From positions 3,286,001 through 3,350,000 of the forward strand of contig NC_059566.1 of the NCBI RefSeq assembly GCF_905220415.1: a DNA stretch of 64,000 bases, read 5' to 3'. Of the stretch, positions 31,983-43,042 are shown in pieces. The notes beneath the pieces are model-generated. The model saw nothing but the letters and a program-made list of their open reading frames with translations. It made no database searches and was not told the DNA's origin. This DNA is from Colias croceus. Its lineage: Eukaryota > Arthropoda > Insecta > Lepidoptera > Pieridae. The position numbers were made by a program, and so were the translations under genes. Position 1 is the first letter of the stretch, and each line of letters begins with the position of its first letter.

Positions 31983-33522
31983 TATATCTGTTTTCAGGGA
32001 AATTTCAATAGTGTTCAATTTTTCAAATAGTCCACATATTATCGGAATGACTAGTGAACTAGTCGGATACTGATCAACACTAACGAGTTTTGTAGCTTCC
32101 TCAAATATTTCCAAAATATTGATAACTTCTCTAGCTGCTTCTTCTTCGGAAGCAGTTAAGAATTCTGGTGCCTGATCCAATTTCCTACACACTAGTGCGA
32201 GAACGTCACTTAACTGTAGTATTCTCTTCAGCATGTAGAATGTGCTGTTCCACCGTGTAGATACTTCTTGTATCAACTTCAAAGGAGTTGAATCGGGGTT
32301 TCTTTCCTTCTGGGCTAATTTAAGCGCTCGCCACCCTACTGATGATTTCTTGAAAAATTTTACGACGGCCTTACATTTTTTAGCTATGTCATTCACCTGA
32401 GAAAGCTCCATAGAATCATCCAAAGTTAAATTAAGCGTATGGGCAAAACACGGCATGTGCCGTATTTCCAGCAAATTGCACATCTTTACCATGTTAGTAC
32501 CATTATCAGTAACAATAGCAGAAATTTTTCCTAAAATCTTCCATTCTGTTAGTAAATTAGTCATAATTTCAGCTAGATTTTCACCTGTGTGTGAAGTTGG
32601 AACATCACATGTAGTTAATACATAGCTTTTTAAAATGCTTTGGTCAAAAAAATGTATTGTTACAGTCAGGAAACTATCCATGTTTTGATTAGACCACATG
32701 TCAGCTGTTAATGCAACATATTTGACATTTTCAAGAATGTTAGTTAGGTATAACTTTGCATTTTGGTAAAGTTCAGGCATTAGGTCATACCTGATCTTCT
32801 GTCTACTTGGTAGTTTATAGCCCGGATTCAATGCTTCAACCAGCTTCCTAAAACCCTTGTCTTCAACAATAGAATACGGCTGAAAGTCCGTGGCGATCAT
32901 CATAGTTAAATATTTACCTATCAATTTTCTTTTTGTTACTTGCTGCGGTCATTTTCAGAGTAGTCTGAAATATGGGGCGCGGAGTCTCCGTCACCTGACT
33001 GATCACCCACTTCACCTCGATCCACCTCCACTGTAGCCTGAGGAGGACTTCTCTTAATATGTGCCAACATATTCGAGGTTCCTCCTTCAATCTTCTCAAA
33101 ATGATTTCTGGTAATAGATTTACCTTTTACTTTAGGCATAATTATTTTCGCAAATAAACTTGTTATGTCAACTCCAAAGAATTCGCAAGAAAAAGTTTCT
33201 ACAGACGGAAAAACTGTGTAGTGAAGTTAGACACGTATTAAAACGGGATATCGGGTGATTCCCCTACCATAGACAACATTTTTGACGGAACAGATCCAAA
33301 TTTGGATACATATTGACGACTCGGAATACTCGGATACATGTTTTGAAATTGTAATCGGTTTTTGAATGAGAACCGGTGATTATCGGTTTTCACAAAAACC
33401 GGTTCTTTTTAGGTTTTTATGAAACCGGTTCACATCACTAATCTGCTTCTTAACTAGACTCCCAAGGTTCTAAATTTCCACTGGTAGTATAAAATATAAA
33501 TTATATTTAAATAAACTTTTTA

Positions 33523-33709
33523 GCAGAGTAGTAAATAAAACAATTAAAGTCAAAATAATCAATATTTATTGTTTAAAATAATTACCACTGAACAATCAGT
33601 GCTGTTTTAAAATAGCTGGCTTATGGCTAGCAGAATAGTAGATAAAACACTTAATTAAAGTTAAAATAATCAATATTTATTCTTAAAAATAATAACCACT
33701 GAATAATCT
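33523..33709 (+). repeat. Imperfect direct repeat of about 80 bp
   Basis: agcagagtagtaaataaaac to ccactgaacaatc (33523-33600) recurs with some changes at 33629-33709, both holding aaaataatcaatatttatt. No gene in it. Confidence 0.65.
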
Positions 33710-34828
33710 GACTACCCATCGTTGAGGCCGGATTGGTCAATTTTTAAAGCGCGCCAATTTGTCTCTGCCCCTTTGATCATTTTTTCATTAAAATTATAAA
33801 TTGATGTATTAAATTGGTAACGAATACTATTAATTTAATATCTGAACGAAATAAAATGTTACTACTATTGGTAACAAAATATCAAATAAAAAGGAGTCGC
33901 AGTCAGGGATCGATAATCGATTTATTTGGTGACAGATCTACCATTCTGAGCACAGAGCTATTATTTAAGTAACAAAACTGTTATTATAAGAACGACGTTT
34001 ATATTCATGTAATGCAATATAATTTTATTGGTCATCGATCTCTTATTTTACACATATATTAACATTAATTTGATAATTCATACCTGGGAACAATTTTTGT
34101 TTATCTGAGAACGAAAATATTTCGTTTATCTATTTATTAGGTGATACAACGTGATGACAAATATAAATTTTGGTGATAGAAAATATAGTTCCCGTTTTAT
34201 ATTAATGTTATCAAGAGAAGTAAAGGAGCAATTGATTTGTCAATGAATAAATAACAAGGACTAAATAAAGATTTTGGATTTATAAATGTTTTTTATTGCA
34301 CTTAAATGAAAGTATGATATGGTTTCCTATTGAAAAAAATATATTCATGTTGCGCTGGCGCTTCATGGCTTCTTGAATACTATCAATGCATCCATGTGGT
34401 TGCTCTGGGTAATCTTATCCCTAGTGAAATGATTGTAGAATCTGGAAATAAATAATGGTTTAATTTCTCAAAATGAAATGAGATCCTTAACAACTGATAT
34501 AGTATAATATGGGTAGTGCATTTCAGTGTGGATTTACATTTATTATAATATAATAACATGATAAAATATATTGAATCAAGAAGAAATAAACAATGTTTTA
34601 CAGATTTACATTAAGTATTAGATAAAATAGATGTTTAGAGTTGCATTTTATGAAGAATGTGTACTAAAGTCATATACAGACGTAATTTCAAATGTACTCT
34701 TTTATGCAGTCGTGCCTTCGGAATAATGTTGCAACAAGCTTGCGTTAAGGGTGTCGCGGTATGAAAAGACATAGTAATATAAACTTGTTATAGAGGTGCC
34801 GTTTACCCCCCAGGGCCTGGTATATTTT
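33710..34828. other. Gene-free AT-rich stretch
   Basis: I see nothing assignable. A possible short exon with an acceptor (tttatttccag) lies on the minus strand near 34430 and could belong to the MADF-type gene whose other exons are at 35130-35570, but no motif supports it. Confidence 0.4.
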
Positions 34829-35067
34829 AACCGACTTCAAAAAAAGGAGGTTATCAATTCGGCCGGTATGTTTTTTTTTTATGTATGTACACCGATTACT
34901 CCGAGGTTTCTGAACCGATTTACGTGATTCTTTTTTTGTTCGATGCGGGATGGTGTCGAATTGGTCCCATAAAAATTTTATTCGGATAGGCCCAGTAGTT
35001 TTTATTTTATGAGCATTTTTGTCTGTAGGTATTTGTAAATGTTGCAAGTGCAAGTTTGAAGTCGGTT
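34829..35067 (+). mobile_element. Short MITE-like repeat (aaccgacttc family)
   Basis: Begins aaccgacttcaaaaaaagga and ends tttgaagtcggtt, so its ends are inverted copies of each other. About 240 bp, non-coding. An inverted truncated copy lies at 35918-35982 and a decayed trace near 60810. Confidence 0.7.
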
Positions 35068-35129
35068 GTTTTTAACGCAGTTATCACTTGTCAACTAAGA
35101 ATGATTAATAATTTAAATATTAAAAGCTT

Positions 35130-35740
35130 ACCTCATCATTATTTGACTGGGAAGAATTCGTCTCCATATTATCAAATAACCTCTGTCGTCGGCGTGGTTT
35201 TTTCGTCCAAGAATGAGGTGTTCGTAGTACCATAGTGATGGCGTATGCACCTCATCGTTTCCAGCGCCACTAGTCTTGTTAGCTGCCACCTAGAATTTGT
35301 AAAATATCCAAATTTATTGTTTATTGAAACCCATAGTTGTTTTATTTCTTCAGTAAAGTACTGTGAGTAGAAGCCGGTCTAGGGAATGGGCGAAATCCAT
35401 TAGCAATCATGTCATTATTCATAATGAAACGCAAAAAAAATCACATTTAATACATATGAAACACATTATTTATTTATATATATATATAACAAGTTATTTG
35501 ACTTGAATTTGCTTACCTTTTTACGCTCCTTCTTATAGGATGTACGCTTATAGACCAATTTTATGCATCTGAGTAACCAAATCGCTGACTGGAAACTGGT
35601 TTTGACTACCGGAACTATGGACTTCGGCAATCTGTTCTCCCTTCATGTTCTCCAATATTTTATCTGTCATGTTCGCGAGATTGTCCAGCGTCTGATCTTG
35701 ACTCACGGTTAAAACAGCTCATACTGCAGATGGTAACCTT
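35130..35740 (-). pseudogene. MADF-domain gene fragment joined to gypsy gag fragment
   Basis: On the minus strand, 35740-35560 reads TLDNLANMTDKILENMKGEQ, typical of the capsid/linker of lepidopteran gypsy gag. It runs into LVYKRTSYKKERKK followed by a gtaagc donor (about 35515). After an intron, an acceptor (ttctag) at 35286 opens KTSGAGNDEVHTPSLWYYE, the third MADF helix, ending at a donor near 35130. MADF domains are Myb-like DNA-binding modules used by Harbinger accessory proteins. A matching copy with the preceding MADF exon is at 55849-56880, so here gag has replaced that exon. An A-run shift in the second exon breaks the frame. Confidence 0.6.
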
Positions 35741-35917
35741 GAGATAGGAACATGGCTTAAATATCTAAATATATTATCGTATTCTTATTGTAGTGTTTGT
35801 TTCAAGCCTTGAAGAGTTTTTTTAAGTAAACATTTTTTCTCCTTTATAGCTCAACAGTTTCGTCCGTTGGCTTGTCACCGGATGGAGAGTGGACTGAGGA
35901 AACTCGGAGTAATCGGT

Positions 35918-35982
35918 GTACATACATAAAAAAAACATACCGGCCGAATTGATAACCTCCTCCTTTTTTGAAGTCGGTTAAA
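35918..35982 (-). repeat. Truncated aaccgacttc-family repeat
   Basis: Reverse complement of the first 70 or so bases of 34829-35067, ending cttttttgaagtcggttaa. With the full copy it brackets the MADF/gag fragment in inverted orientation. Confidence 0.7.
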
Positions 35983-36128
35983 AAAAAAGCAGAGTATTAT
36001 CGCAAAATACACTTTATTTAAAGCTAGCTACTTAGAACAATATTTTTAATACTACATATCACATTTGAAATTATATGAATTACAATTAAATAAAATAAGA
36101 TCTAGACTAAGACTTATCAGCAACTAAC

Positions 36129-36996
36129 TTAGCATTCACTAAAACCGTCAGATAGCAGATAGACATAGTTTTCAGGCGAAGACAAACAGTTATGCCTTTG
36201 CTTACGCAGATTACGTACTACTGAAGAAAGGCTAATCGTTGCTCTCTCGTCGTATTGAGACAAACAGATATCAATAACGCAAAAAGCCCCAGTACGATTT
36301 AAACCGGCGCTGCCGTGAACCACCATAGGAGGAACGTTTCCAATCTTGCTATCAAAATCGGCCATTAATTGAGCCTCTTTGACCGAAAGAACGAAGTCCA
36401 GAAACTTTGAAGGATCTCGAGGATGGCTGTTGCTAGGCCAGTCGGTGTAGGCGAAGTGCTTAACGTCTAGCGCCGTCCGTTACTCGTAGACTGGTCACCA
36501 CGTGGTAAAGGAAGTATTTGAATTTCAGAGTTTTGATGATGAACTTGCCATGGACAGCTTTTCCTCGCTTTTTGGGATTCCAGTACGGGTAACAAACCTC
36601 GCGCCCGTTTTCTACTATTCTAGTCAGCATGACGATCACCCGGACTTGATGAGTGAACACCATCTTCCAGAAATCTTGAGCTGTCTCTTGGAGTGGTGCC
36701 TGGGTGCACAGGAACCTTCCCTTAACGTTATAACCGTCGACATGGCTGGCGTTTACGAAGTCGCTTTCGCCGTCTTCTGTAGTGAGGATTACCCTATTGT
36801 GGTCGAAGTTCAGTGTGTCCTGGTCTCTGCATCTTAACCAGTTGTCAAAATAGGATGCTTCGTTGCAAGAGTAGGAAACATTGTCTTCCAGTATTTGACG
36901 GTGTTCTTGTTTCAGTATACGAGCGAGGTTAGATTCTTCAATAAGTTGTTCGCAGTTTTTGGCAAAGGAATTTTTTTTTGTGAATTTTGCGCCCAT
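36129..36996 (-). pseudogene. Bracovirus-type protein tyrosine phosphatase, PTP1 (inactivated)
   Basis: Intronless, about 290 codons with one frame change near 36450. The start MGAKFTKKN and the segments SYFDNWLRCRD, DFVNASHVDGY and FLCTQAPLQ are typical of PTPs carried by bracoviruses, the symbionts braconid wasps inject into caterpillars. The P-loop reads VHGSAGLNRTG: the nucleophilic Cys is Gly, while the Arg is kept. The WPD region reads DWPSN. Even before the frameshift the protein could not have been a catalyst; such dead PTPs are common in the family and may trap substrates. It is oriented opposite to PTP2-4. A tetratricopeptide- or receptor-type host PTP is unlikely given the size and lack of introns. 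Confidence 0.85.
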
Positions 36997-37278
36997 TTTT
37001 AAAAGTTAGGTTTTCTGTATAGTCCCAACTGTGGTTAGGCACTAAATGTAAATTTTCTGATTTATCGGGAGATATTTATAGGTTTGTAATGAAAAATTAA
37101 TGATCCTTTTTTCCTACATATAAATCGTCGATAACTGAATCGGTATGACGCAGGACATTTGAGAGAAGGACGTAATTGATAAAGCTTCAGTAGTAATTTT
37201 TAGCATTGGCAACCCAATGACGTAAATTAATTAACTCTATATTTATATTATTCCACTACTAATGAGGCAACGGTTATC

Positions 37279-39330
37279 ATGAAGTTTATTTTTTGCATCC
37301 TGTTGTTGACAATGTCGAGCTTGAAGTTATGGTGAACGACCTGTCTTCCATCTTCCAAGTTCCAGCCGCAGTTAAGACAATGTAAGTACCACCTTCCATA
37401 TTTCTTAGCTCCTTTAAGATTAGTTTATAAATTACGATATTTACTCTTCAGTAAGCGCCATACTTTGCCTGAATACTAATAGGTCTCCACGAGTACTAGG
37501 CGTAGGTGTATAGAGCTATATAAGACGGATTGTTGTCTGAAAGAAATTTATTGAGCTTAGGCGAACAGCTTAGGACTGAACAAAGGTGTAAAAGCCTACT
37601 GAGACAGCCTTGAGACATTGGATGGGAAAATATTGCCGTAAATGTACATTAATAAGTTAGAATCGGATATTGATTGTATCGCAATCGAAGGTTAGTCTTG
37701 GTGTTTGAATAATAACAAAGCTTCAGTCTTTATAGATTATTTTGTCCGTAAGGGTGTGCTATATTGGCAGTGAAGAGTGGTTTTAATGGATTTTTCTAGA
37801 AAACTCACCTGGACACGACAAGCTTCATCGTGTTTGTGAGTACCCCGAATTCTTTCACTCAATAAGCACGAGGTGTTTTAGATAACTAAAGATGAACTAA
37901 AAGTGAAGATACTATAATATTTTATGTTAAGATACTCTAATATAAAACGTTATAGTATCTTAAGGTATCCGGTATCAGCGTTCTGACCACCATTTTTCTT
38001 TTTGTCATTGCGTACTAAGACCCCTGTAGAACCGCCATCCTGTTACAAATGACCCGAAATTTTGTGGGTCAAATTGAGGCCGAAATTTGGAGGAGTGAGT
38101 CAATAAGACAATTTCAGTTTAAAATTTAAATTATAATTTTTTGTACTTTCAACTAAAATCTCTCTAATCCCAATGAAGAAGTATGAACATAAAACTATCA
38201 TCAATTACCTTAAATTATTGCCTCCCAATAGGGGGGTGTCCTATCAATAGTTTTAATCTAAAAAGTCAAATCTATAAAATATAAAATAATAATAATTAAT
38301 AATAAAATTGAATATAAAATAGTAATAATTATAAAATTGTTTCAACTAGTAAAATATAGTAAAAAAGGGTGCTCAGTTGTGAGTGCAATATTAATAAATT
38401 GTTGAGTAGGTATGGCGTAAGTGGTAAAATCATATTTTTATGAAAAGCACATCATACAAATAACCTATTTTAGTTAATTAGTGCAATTTTATATAGTTTC
38501 AAGCATTTGCGTCATTCATTCTCATAAATAACCATAATCATTCATTTTCTTGTTAAACAGTCCAATTTGGGACTTTATCGCTCGTTATGATCATACTTTA
38601 TAGGTGTTAAACACTAACTAATTAATAGAGACCATTCCTATTGGCATTGATTACGTGACTAAAGCACTAATCTCGCCTCGTGGACCTATCTGCATATTTG
38701 GGCCTCAATTAATTCTGCGATAAACACACTGATAAAGCCGACCATTTTATACTGGGTCAATGTTTTACTATGTTTTACTCATTTGATATAACATTGTGAG
38801 ATATCGTTTTGCGGTGGAACGACAGTTGACCACACTGTTGATAAGCGACTATTAATAATTATGTTTTAGCGGTATCACATACATGAATTATTTGACCGTA
38901 GTTTCCTGTTGATAACAAATTAACTAATGTAGTCCCATTTTCCGTAACAACGACAACTGCTGATAACATTCGAATGGGTAACTGGTAAAACCTCATTAAG
39001 ATTCCAATGTGCTTCATTATAATGTTGGAAGATGTTAATCATCTATTGTTGCTTACCGAATCAGATTATTTGAATCGAGAAAATATATAATTTATTAAGG
39101 TTAATTCAATACTGAAAAATATTATTTGCTAGTTAGCAAAAATGAACCTTATTGTAAAGTCTATGTGGTTTCAAATTGCCTGCTAACTCGGTATGACTAG
39201 AAATTTATGCATACCTTTTTGCTACATCAGGATGCATTCCTCGGAAGACCGTTTAGAGTTAGCGGCTAAAGTCCTGAAGCTCCAAGAGAGAGTCCACAAT
39301 CTTAGGTGCATGAAATTAAAAACGGACGAT
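37279..39330 (+). pseudogene. Possible spliced secreted-protein gene in the bracovirus block
   Basis: An ATG at 37279 opens a signal-peptide-like stretch (MKFIFCILLLTMSS). One apparent base change later the frame continues (NDLSSIFQVPAAVKT) to a strong donor at 37381 (gtaagtacc). An acceptor (ttttgctacatcag) at 39230 opens a phase-compatible exon with heptad-like residues (RLELAAKVLKLQERV) that ends at another gtaaga donor at 39330 or a stop just after. Secreted proteins with a signal-peptide exon are frequent in bracovirus circles. No family was recognised, and the first exon is frameshifted as read. Speculative. Confidence 0.35.
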
Positions 39331-39950
39331 GTAAGATAGCCAAACAAAAATATGAAGATAAGAAGTATTATCTGCTTATTATATGCTCGAGGGATTGCTT
39401 AGTGTATAGTTTGGTGAAAATAGCTCTCTTATAGTGGAGTCAATCTAGACAGCAAGTATCAATATTGTCCTGTGTTGATCTATCACGTCTACATGTTTAT
39501 AGCATTGGCCTATGCTGGTAAGCGACAGTGTATGGTACTTTCAGAATAAAGGGTGTACAGTAGACTATGGTAAAACTTGTTTAAAAAAAAGTTAAAAATT
39601 ATCTCAATTACCGACAAATGATTAAGCCGTGCCATTCGTTCCACGATTACCATGAATTTAACGGTAATTAAAAAAAATTCTTTCAGTGTACAATACAACA
39701 GAAAGTTACGTCTCAATATCTGTTATAAGGAAATAGAACAGAAAAATAACATTGTTTTACTTTCGATAACCTGTAGTTCACTATATCCGCTCAAAAGTTA
39801 TCACTCAAATTCGTTTATAATAACTAATCATTGTTTCTACATGAAACGAGTCATTATTATTGAGTTCCCGGGAATAAAAACAAAACTGAAGATAATTAGT
39901 AGTATTTCATTAGTTACTCTTGACATATTAATGTGAACGGACGACTTATT
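37382..39950. other. Long AT-rich non-coding part of the PTP block
   Basis: Apart from the possible exon at 39231-39330 I see no gene. Bracovirus circles are mostly non-coding with long AT-rich intergenic parts, and this stretch fits that. No host-integration or excision motif could be identified by eye. Confidence 0.5.
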
Positions 39951-39951
39951 T

Positions 39952-40856
39952 ATGTCGAAAAAAATGCTTCTTAACATAATACCTACTCCAAAGTTTGTTC
40001 CAATAAGTATCAAGGAATTTGAAAGACGCGCACAAGAATCTGAATTCTTGGAAGCCATCCAAATAGAGCATTATCAGATCTTATCAAGGCCGCATTTTGG
40101 GTCCTTTGAACATTTTTCCAAGCAAGAAAATTTCAGCAAAAACCGCTACGATGACATCATCTGCTGGGACAAAACCCGTGTGAAAATAACTCCCAAAAAA
40201 GAAGATACCGACTACATCCACGCCAACTATGTGGATTCTTTTGAGATTCCGAAGAAGTACGTGGCGACACAAGGGCCGCTTGAAAAAACTGTTAACCCGT
40301 TTTGGCAACTAATTTGGGAGCAGAATTCTCGCATTATTGTGATGCTGACAAAACTTAAAAATGCTGGGAAAGAAAGTTGTGCTCGGTATTGGTACCCTTA
40401 CGACGATAAACATCAAATTTTTCAAGCTGGTGAGCTTTCGATCAGGACTGTGAGTGAAACAAATGATTCGGGATACGTCCAACTTTTGATGTTTCTAATT
40501 GCATTACCAAAGAAAGTAGACTGATCAAGCATTACATGTACGTGGACTGGCCAGACAATGGAGTACCTTCCACCTGCGAATCATTTATGAACCCGTACTG
40601 TGATATAGACGAGGAACGAGAGAGGCTTATAGCGAAAATGGAGGATGAACCGGCGTTTGGACCTATAGTTGTTCATTGCAGTGCTGGAGTTGAGAGGACT
40701 GGGGTTTTCTGCGCTGTAGACTCGTGTCTCAAGCAATTACTGAAAACTAAGACAATATCAGTTCCAGAAACTGTACTGAAAATACGCCAACAAAGATATT
40801 CAAGTGTTTCGGTCGCGGAACAATATATTTTCTATACAGAATACTACACGAATTAA
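39952..40856 (+). pseudogene. Bracovirus-type protein tyrosine phosphatase, PTP2 (catalytic loop kept)
   Basis: Intronless, about 300 codons, with one frame change near 40485. Motifs in order: NRYDDIICWDKTRVK, DYIHANYVDSF, KYVATQGPLEKT, FWQLIWEQNSRIIVMLTK, the WPD loop (DWPDNGVP) and the P-loop VHCSAGVERTG with both Cys and Arg present, then IRQQRYSSVSVAEQYIFY. It is the only one of the four whose catalytic residues are all intact. It would dephosphorylate tyrosines; bracovirus PTPs act in host haemocytes and other tissues. A polyA signal (aataaa) lies about 125 bases downstream at 40983. The frameshift makes this copy non-functional as read. Confidence 0.9.
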
Positions 40857-41391
40857 CAAAGATATTTGAGATATGTTCTACTGCAAGAAATTCAATGCGC
40901 GAGGGTTAATTGACAGTTTATGTGTTAGTTAAGGAATTAATTAGTTATAAGTTGTATTGTATAATATTTAAGAATTTTATGTTAATAAACAGTTTAAAGC
41001 TTTGTAAAACCAACAACTTTGTTTACTTTCCAAACAAATTTTTCTTCATTTAACTTCTTCAGTTTTGCTAAATAATTAGTTTAACTAAGTAGTTAAGGTA
41101 ATGACTAGATTGGGGAAGAATTGATACTGAACATGGAAAGCCGAGTATTGGCTATTCACATCGAACAGTTATAGCCATAAATTGAAGCTTAATAATATAG
41201 GAGATTTGTTAGTATTGCCTAATTATGTGCGTAATACTTTTTAATGGTATGAAAGAGAGTTAGTTAAAAAATAAACGTTAGTTTGAAAACAACCACTCTT
41301 ATGAATAGATACTTCACTTAGCTTCTAGTTGTAAGCGCTTTTTACAAGTTAATGTGAAAGTCTTCTTCTCAACAGAAAACAATCTTCGAAA

Positions 41392-42229
41392 ATGGCGCCC
41401 TGCTTCCTAAGCAATAATATCAACGACTTCCTGCGGTTCATGGACGAACCGAATTCACAAGCTCGCATCATAGAGGAATATAACACAATAGTCTCGATGC
41501 AGGAAGAAGAAAGACGCCATAGACTAAACAAGAAGTTGGAGATCAACGGCTGCTTCTCAAACCTGAAGTTTCCTCGTCAATGTCCTCGGTCCAAAAATCT
41601 GGTGATTCCTGGGGCAAGTTTCGTCGACGGATATGAAACTAAGCGGAAGTTTATTTGTGCCAAAAATCCAGAAAAGAAAGACTGTGAAATGTTCTGGCAA
41701 ACGGTGTGGGATAACAAAGTGATAATTATTGTAATGACGTGCAAGCTAACTGATAAGAGCTATCAATATTGGTCTCCCAAAAAAGGCTGTGTTTTAGTAG
41801 GTGAAAAGTTTCAGATATTAAACTAGGTCGATTATGATCAATTCACACTATACTTTGACTTTGTTATCTCTGACCGCATCTGAACAAAAACCAAATCAGA
41901 AGCGCATGATTTTTCACTATCAATACACCGCTTGGCCAAGAGACAAGTTTCCTCATCAGCCAGATGCATTCATAGAATTTTATCACTTTGTCAACGACAT
42001 GTATGTTAAGTTAAGAAGCAGAGTGACTAAAAAGAAAATTCCCCCTATCCTGGTCCATTGTCTTGACGGTGTAGGGAGCTCTCCAGTATTTTGTGCGTTT
42101 GATATCTGTATAACGCAATTCAATAGAACAGAAATGCTGTCACTGCCAAATGTAATTAATAAGATGCAAGAACAAAAGCATGGGTCAATTAACCGCTCAG
42201 ATCTATGCACTGTGTTATCAATTAGTTAA
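41392..42229 (+). pseudogene. Bracovirus-type protein tyrosine phosphatase, PTP3 (pseudo-active site)
   Basis: Intronless; two frames meet near 41828, and a further shift near the end cuts the last helix short. It starts MAPCFLSNNIND, keeps VDGYETKRKFICAKNP, MFWQTVWDNKVIIIVM and HYQYTAWPRDKFP. The P-loop is VHCLDGVGSSP: Cys kept, the Arg that binds phosphate is Ser, the Gly-Arg-Thr-Gly tail is lost. WPD is WPR. Such changes make it a pseudophosphatase by family logic. It is clearly the closest relative of PTP4, so the two probably arose by duplication. Confidence 0.85.
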
Positions 42230-42289
42230 GGTCTATCTATCAATTAATCAAGACAATAAAAGTAAACCGTATTCGTGAAATATAATATA

Positions 42290-42490
42290 CTAGCTTTCCG
42301 CCCGCGGCTTCGCCCGCGTTTTCAAAGAAAAACCCGCATAGTTCCCGTTCCCGAGGGATTTCCGGGATAAAACCTATCCTATCTCTCAAGTTGGATCGAA
42401 CTGCACATGGTGTGCGAATTTTATTATAATCGGTTAAGTGGTTTAGGAGTCCATTGAGGACAAACATTGTGACACGAGATTTATATATAT
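42290..42490 (+). repeat. Lepidopteran SINE/RTE-like repeat inside the PTP block
   Basis: Head ctagctttccgcccgcggct, block ttcccgttcccgagggattt, then acctatcctatctctcaag; a diverged tail follows. It sits between PTP3 and PTP4. Confidence 0.8.
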
Positions 42491-42766
42491 TACGAGATAA
42501 GTTCTTTTCTTTCAAAAATGCCATTTGATATTGAACTTAGAAATAAGATAGAGTGTAGTTAGATTTTTTGTATTTTTTAACGACTTGAAATGATAATTGT
42601 AAGTAGAATGTAAGTAGGATTGTAACTAAATTTTAAATACTTACAAATAATTGAAATGAAAGTGTAAGCGAATCAACAGCGTTTTTTTTTACTTTACTTG
42701 AACATATCGATTATTTTTTCTAGAAAAATTTTAGTAGTAAAGCTAGTCAGAAGTATATTTTACATA

Positions 42767-42806
42767 ATATATATAATATATATAATATAATATAATATAA
42801 TAATAA
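42767..42806 (+). repeat. AT microsatellite
   Basis: Run of ataata and atatataat words between the SINE and PTP4. Confidence 0.8.
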
Positions 42807-43042
42807 ACAAAAAGTTTAATTCATTACCCACAACCATTAATATGCAGGAGTTTAAGGTTTAGATTCAACGAATAAAAGATTTAACTCCATCGCAACGTTA
42901 TTTACATATCTAACGATAGCCAGACGGAAATGACGTAGATGTCAGACTCGTGTTAATCATTCAAGGGCTCTTTAAAAGCTGATTTAGCCATAGAAAAAAG
43001 TTTAGTTCGAAACCCATTGCCATCGATAACAGACGCTTCGCA

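Larger units (their letters stand above)
29746..33139 (-). pseudogene. ZBED-type hAT transposase, split by Tc1
   Basis: Upstream, 33139-32936 holds a shortened BED-like start (GGTSNMLAHIK). After a frame change, 32924-31985 encodes the RNase H-like core (ALTADMWSNQNMDSFL, IVTDNGTNMV, MPCFAHTLNLTL). The Tc1 element interrupts the codons after SLKTDI. The frame resumes at 30354 with GKMFHSSVRR and runs to the C-terminal dimerisation domain (LKYLAIPATSVPSERMFS, then SRLQADAVDQICFLN), stopping at 29746. Removing the insert and its TA duplication restores phase. The hAT gene was therefore open there when Tc1 arrived; the N-terminal shift is a separate lesion. Confidence 0.8.
29466..33440 (-). mobile_element. 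hAT transposon with Tc1 element nested inside
   Basis: Inverted ends agtgatgtgaaccg at 29466 and cggttcacatcacta ending at 33440, with further subterminal aaccggt words. The flanking 8 bp sequences are ttctgctt and atctgctt, matching at 7 of 8, as expected for an aged hAT target duplication. The internal gene is on the minus strand, and a Tc1-like element of 1626 bp is inserted in it. Confidence 0.85.

Noticed and set aside
34829..35982. A single transposon with 75 bp TIRs enclosing the MADF/gag fragment
   Set aside because: The left repeat is a complete short element with its own inverted ends, and the right one is a truncated separate copy; two insertions explain it better.
36502..36837. 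Plus-strand ORF over PTP1
   Set aside because: Complement of the PTP1 N-terminal coding region; shadow.
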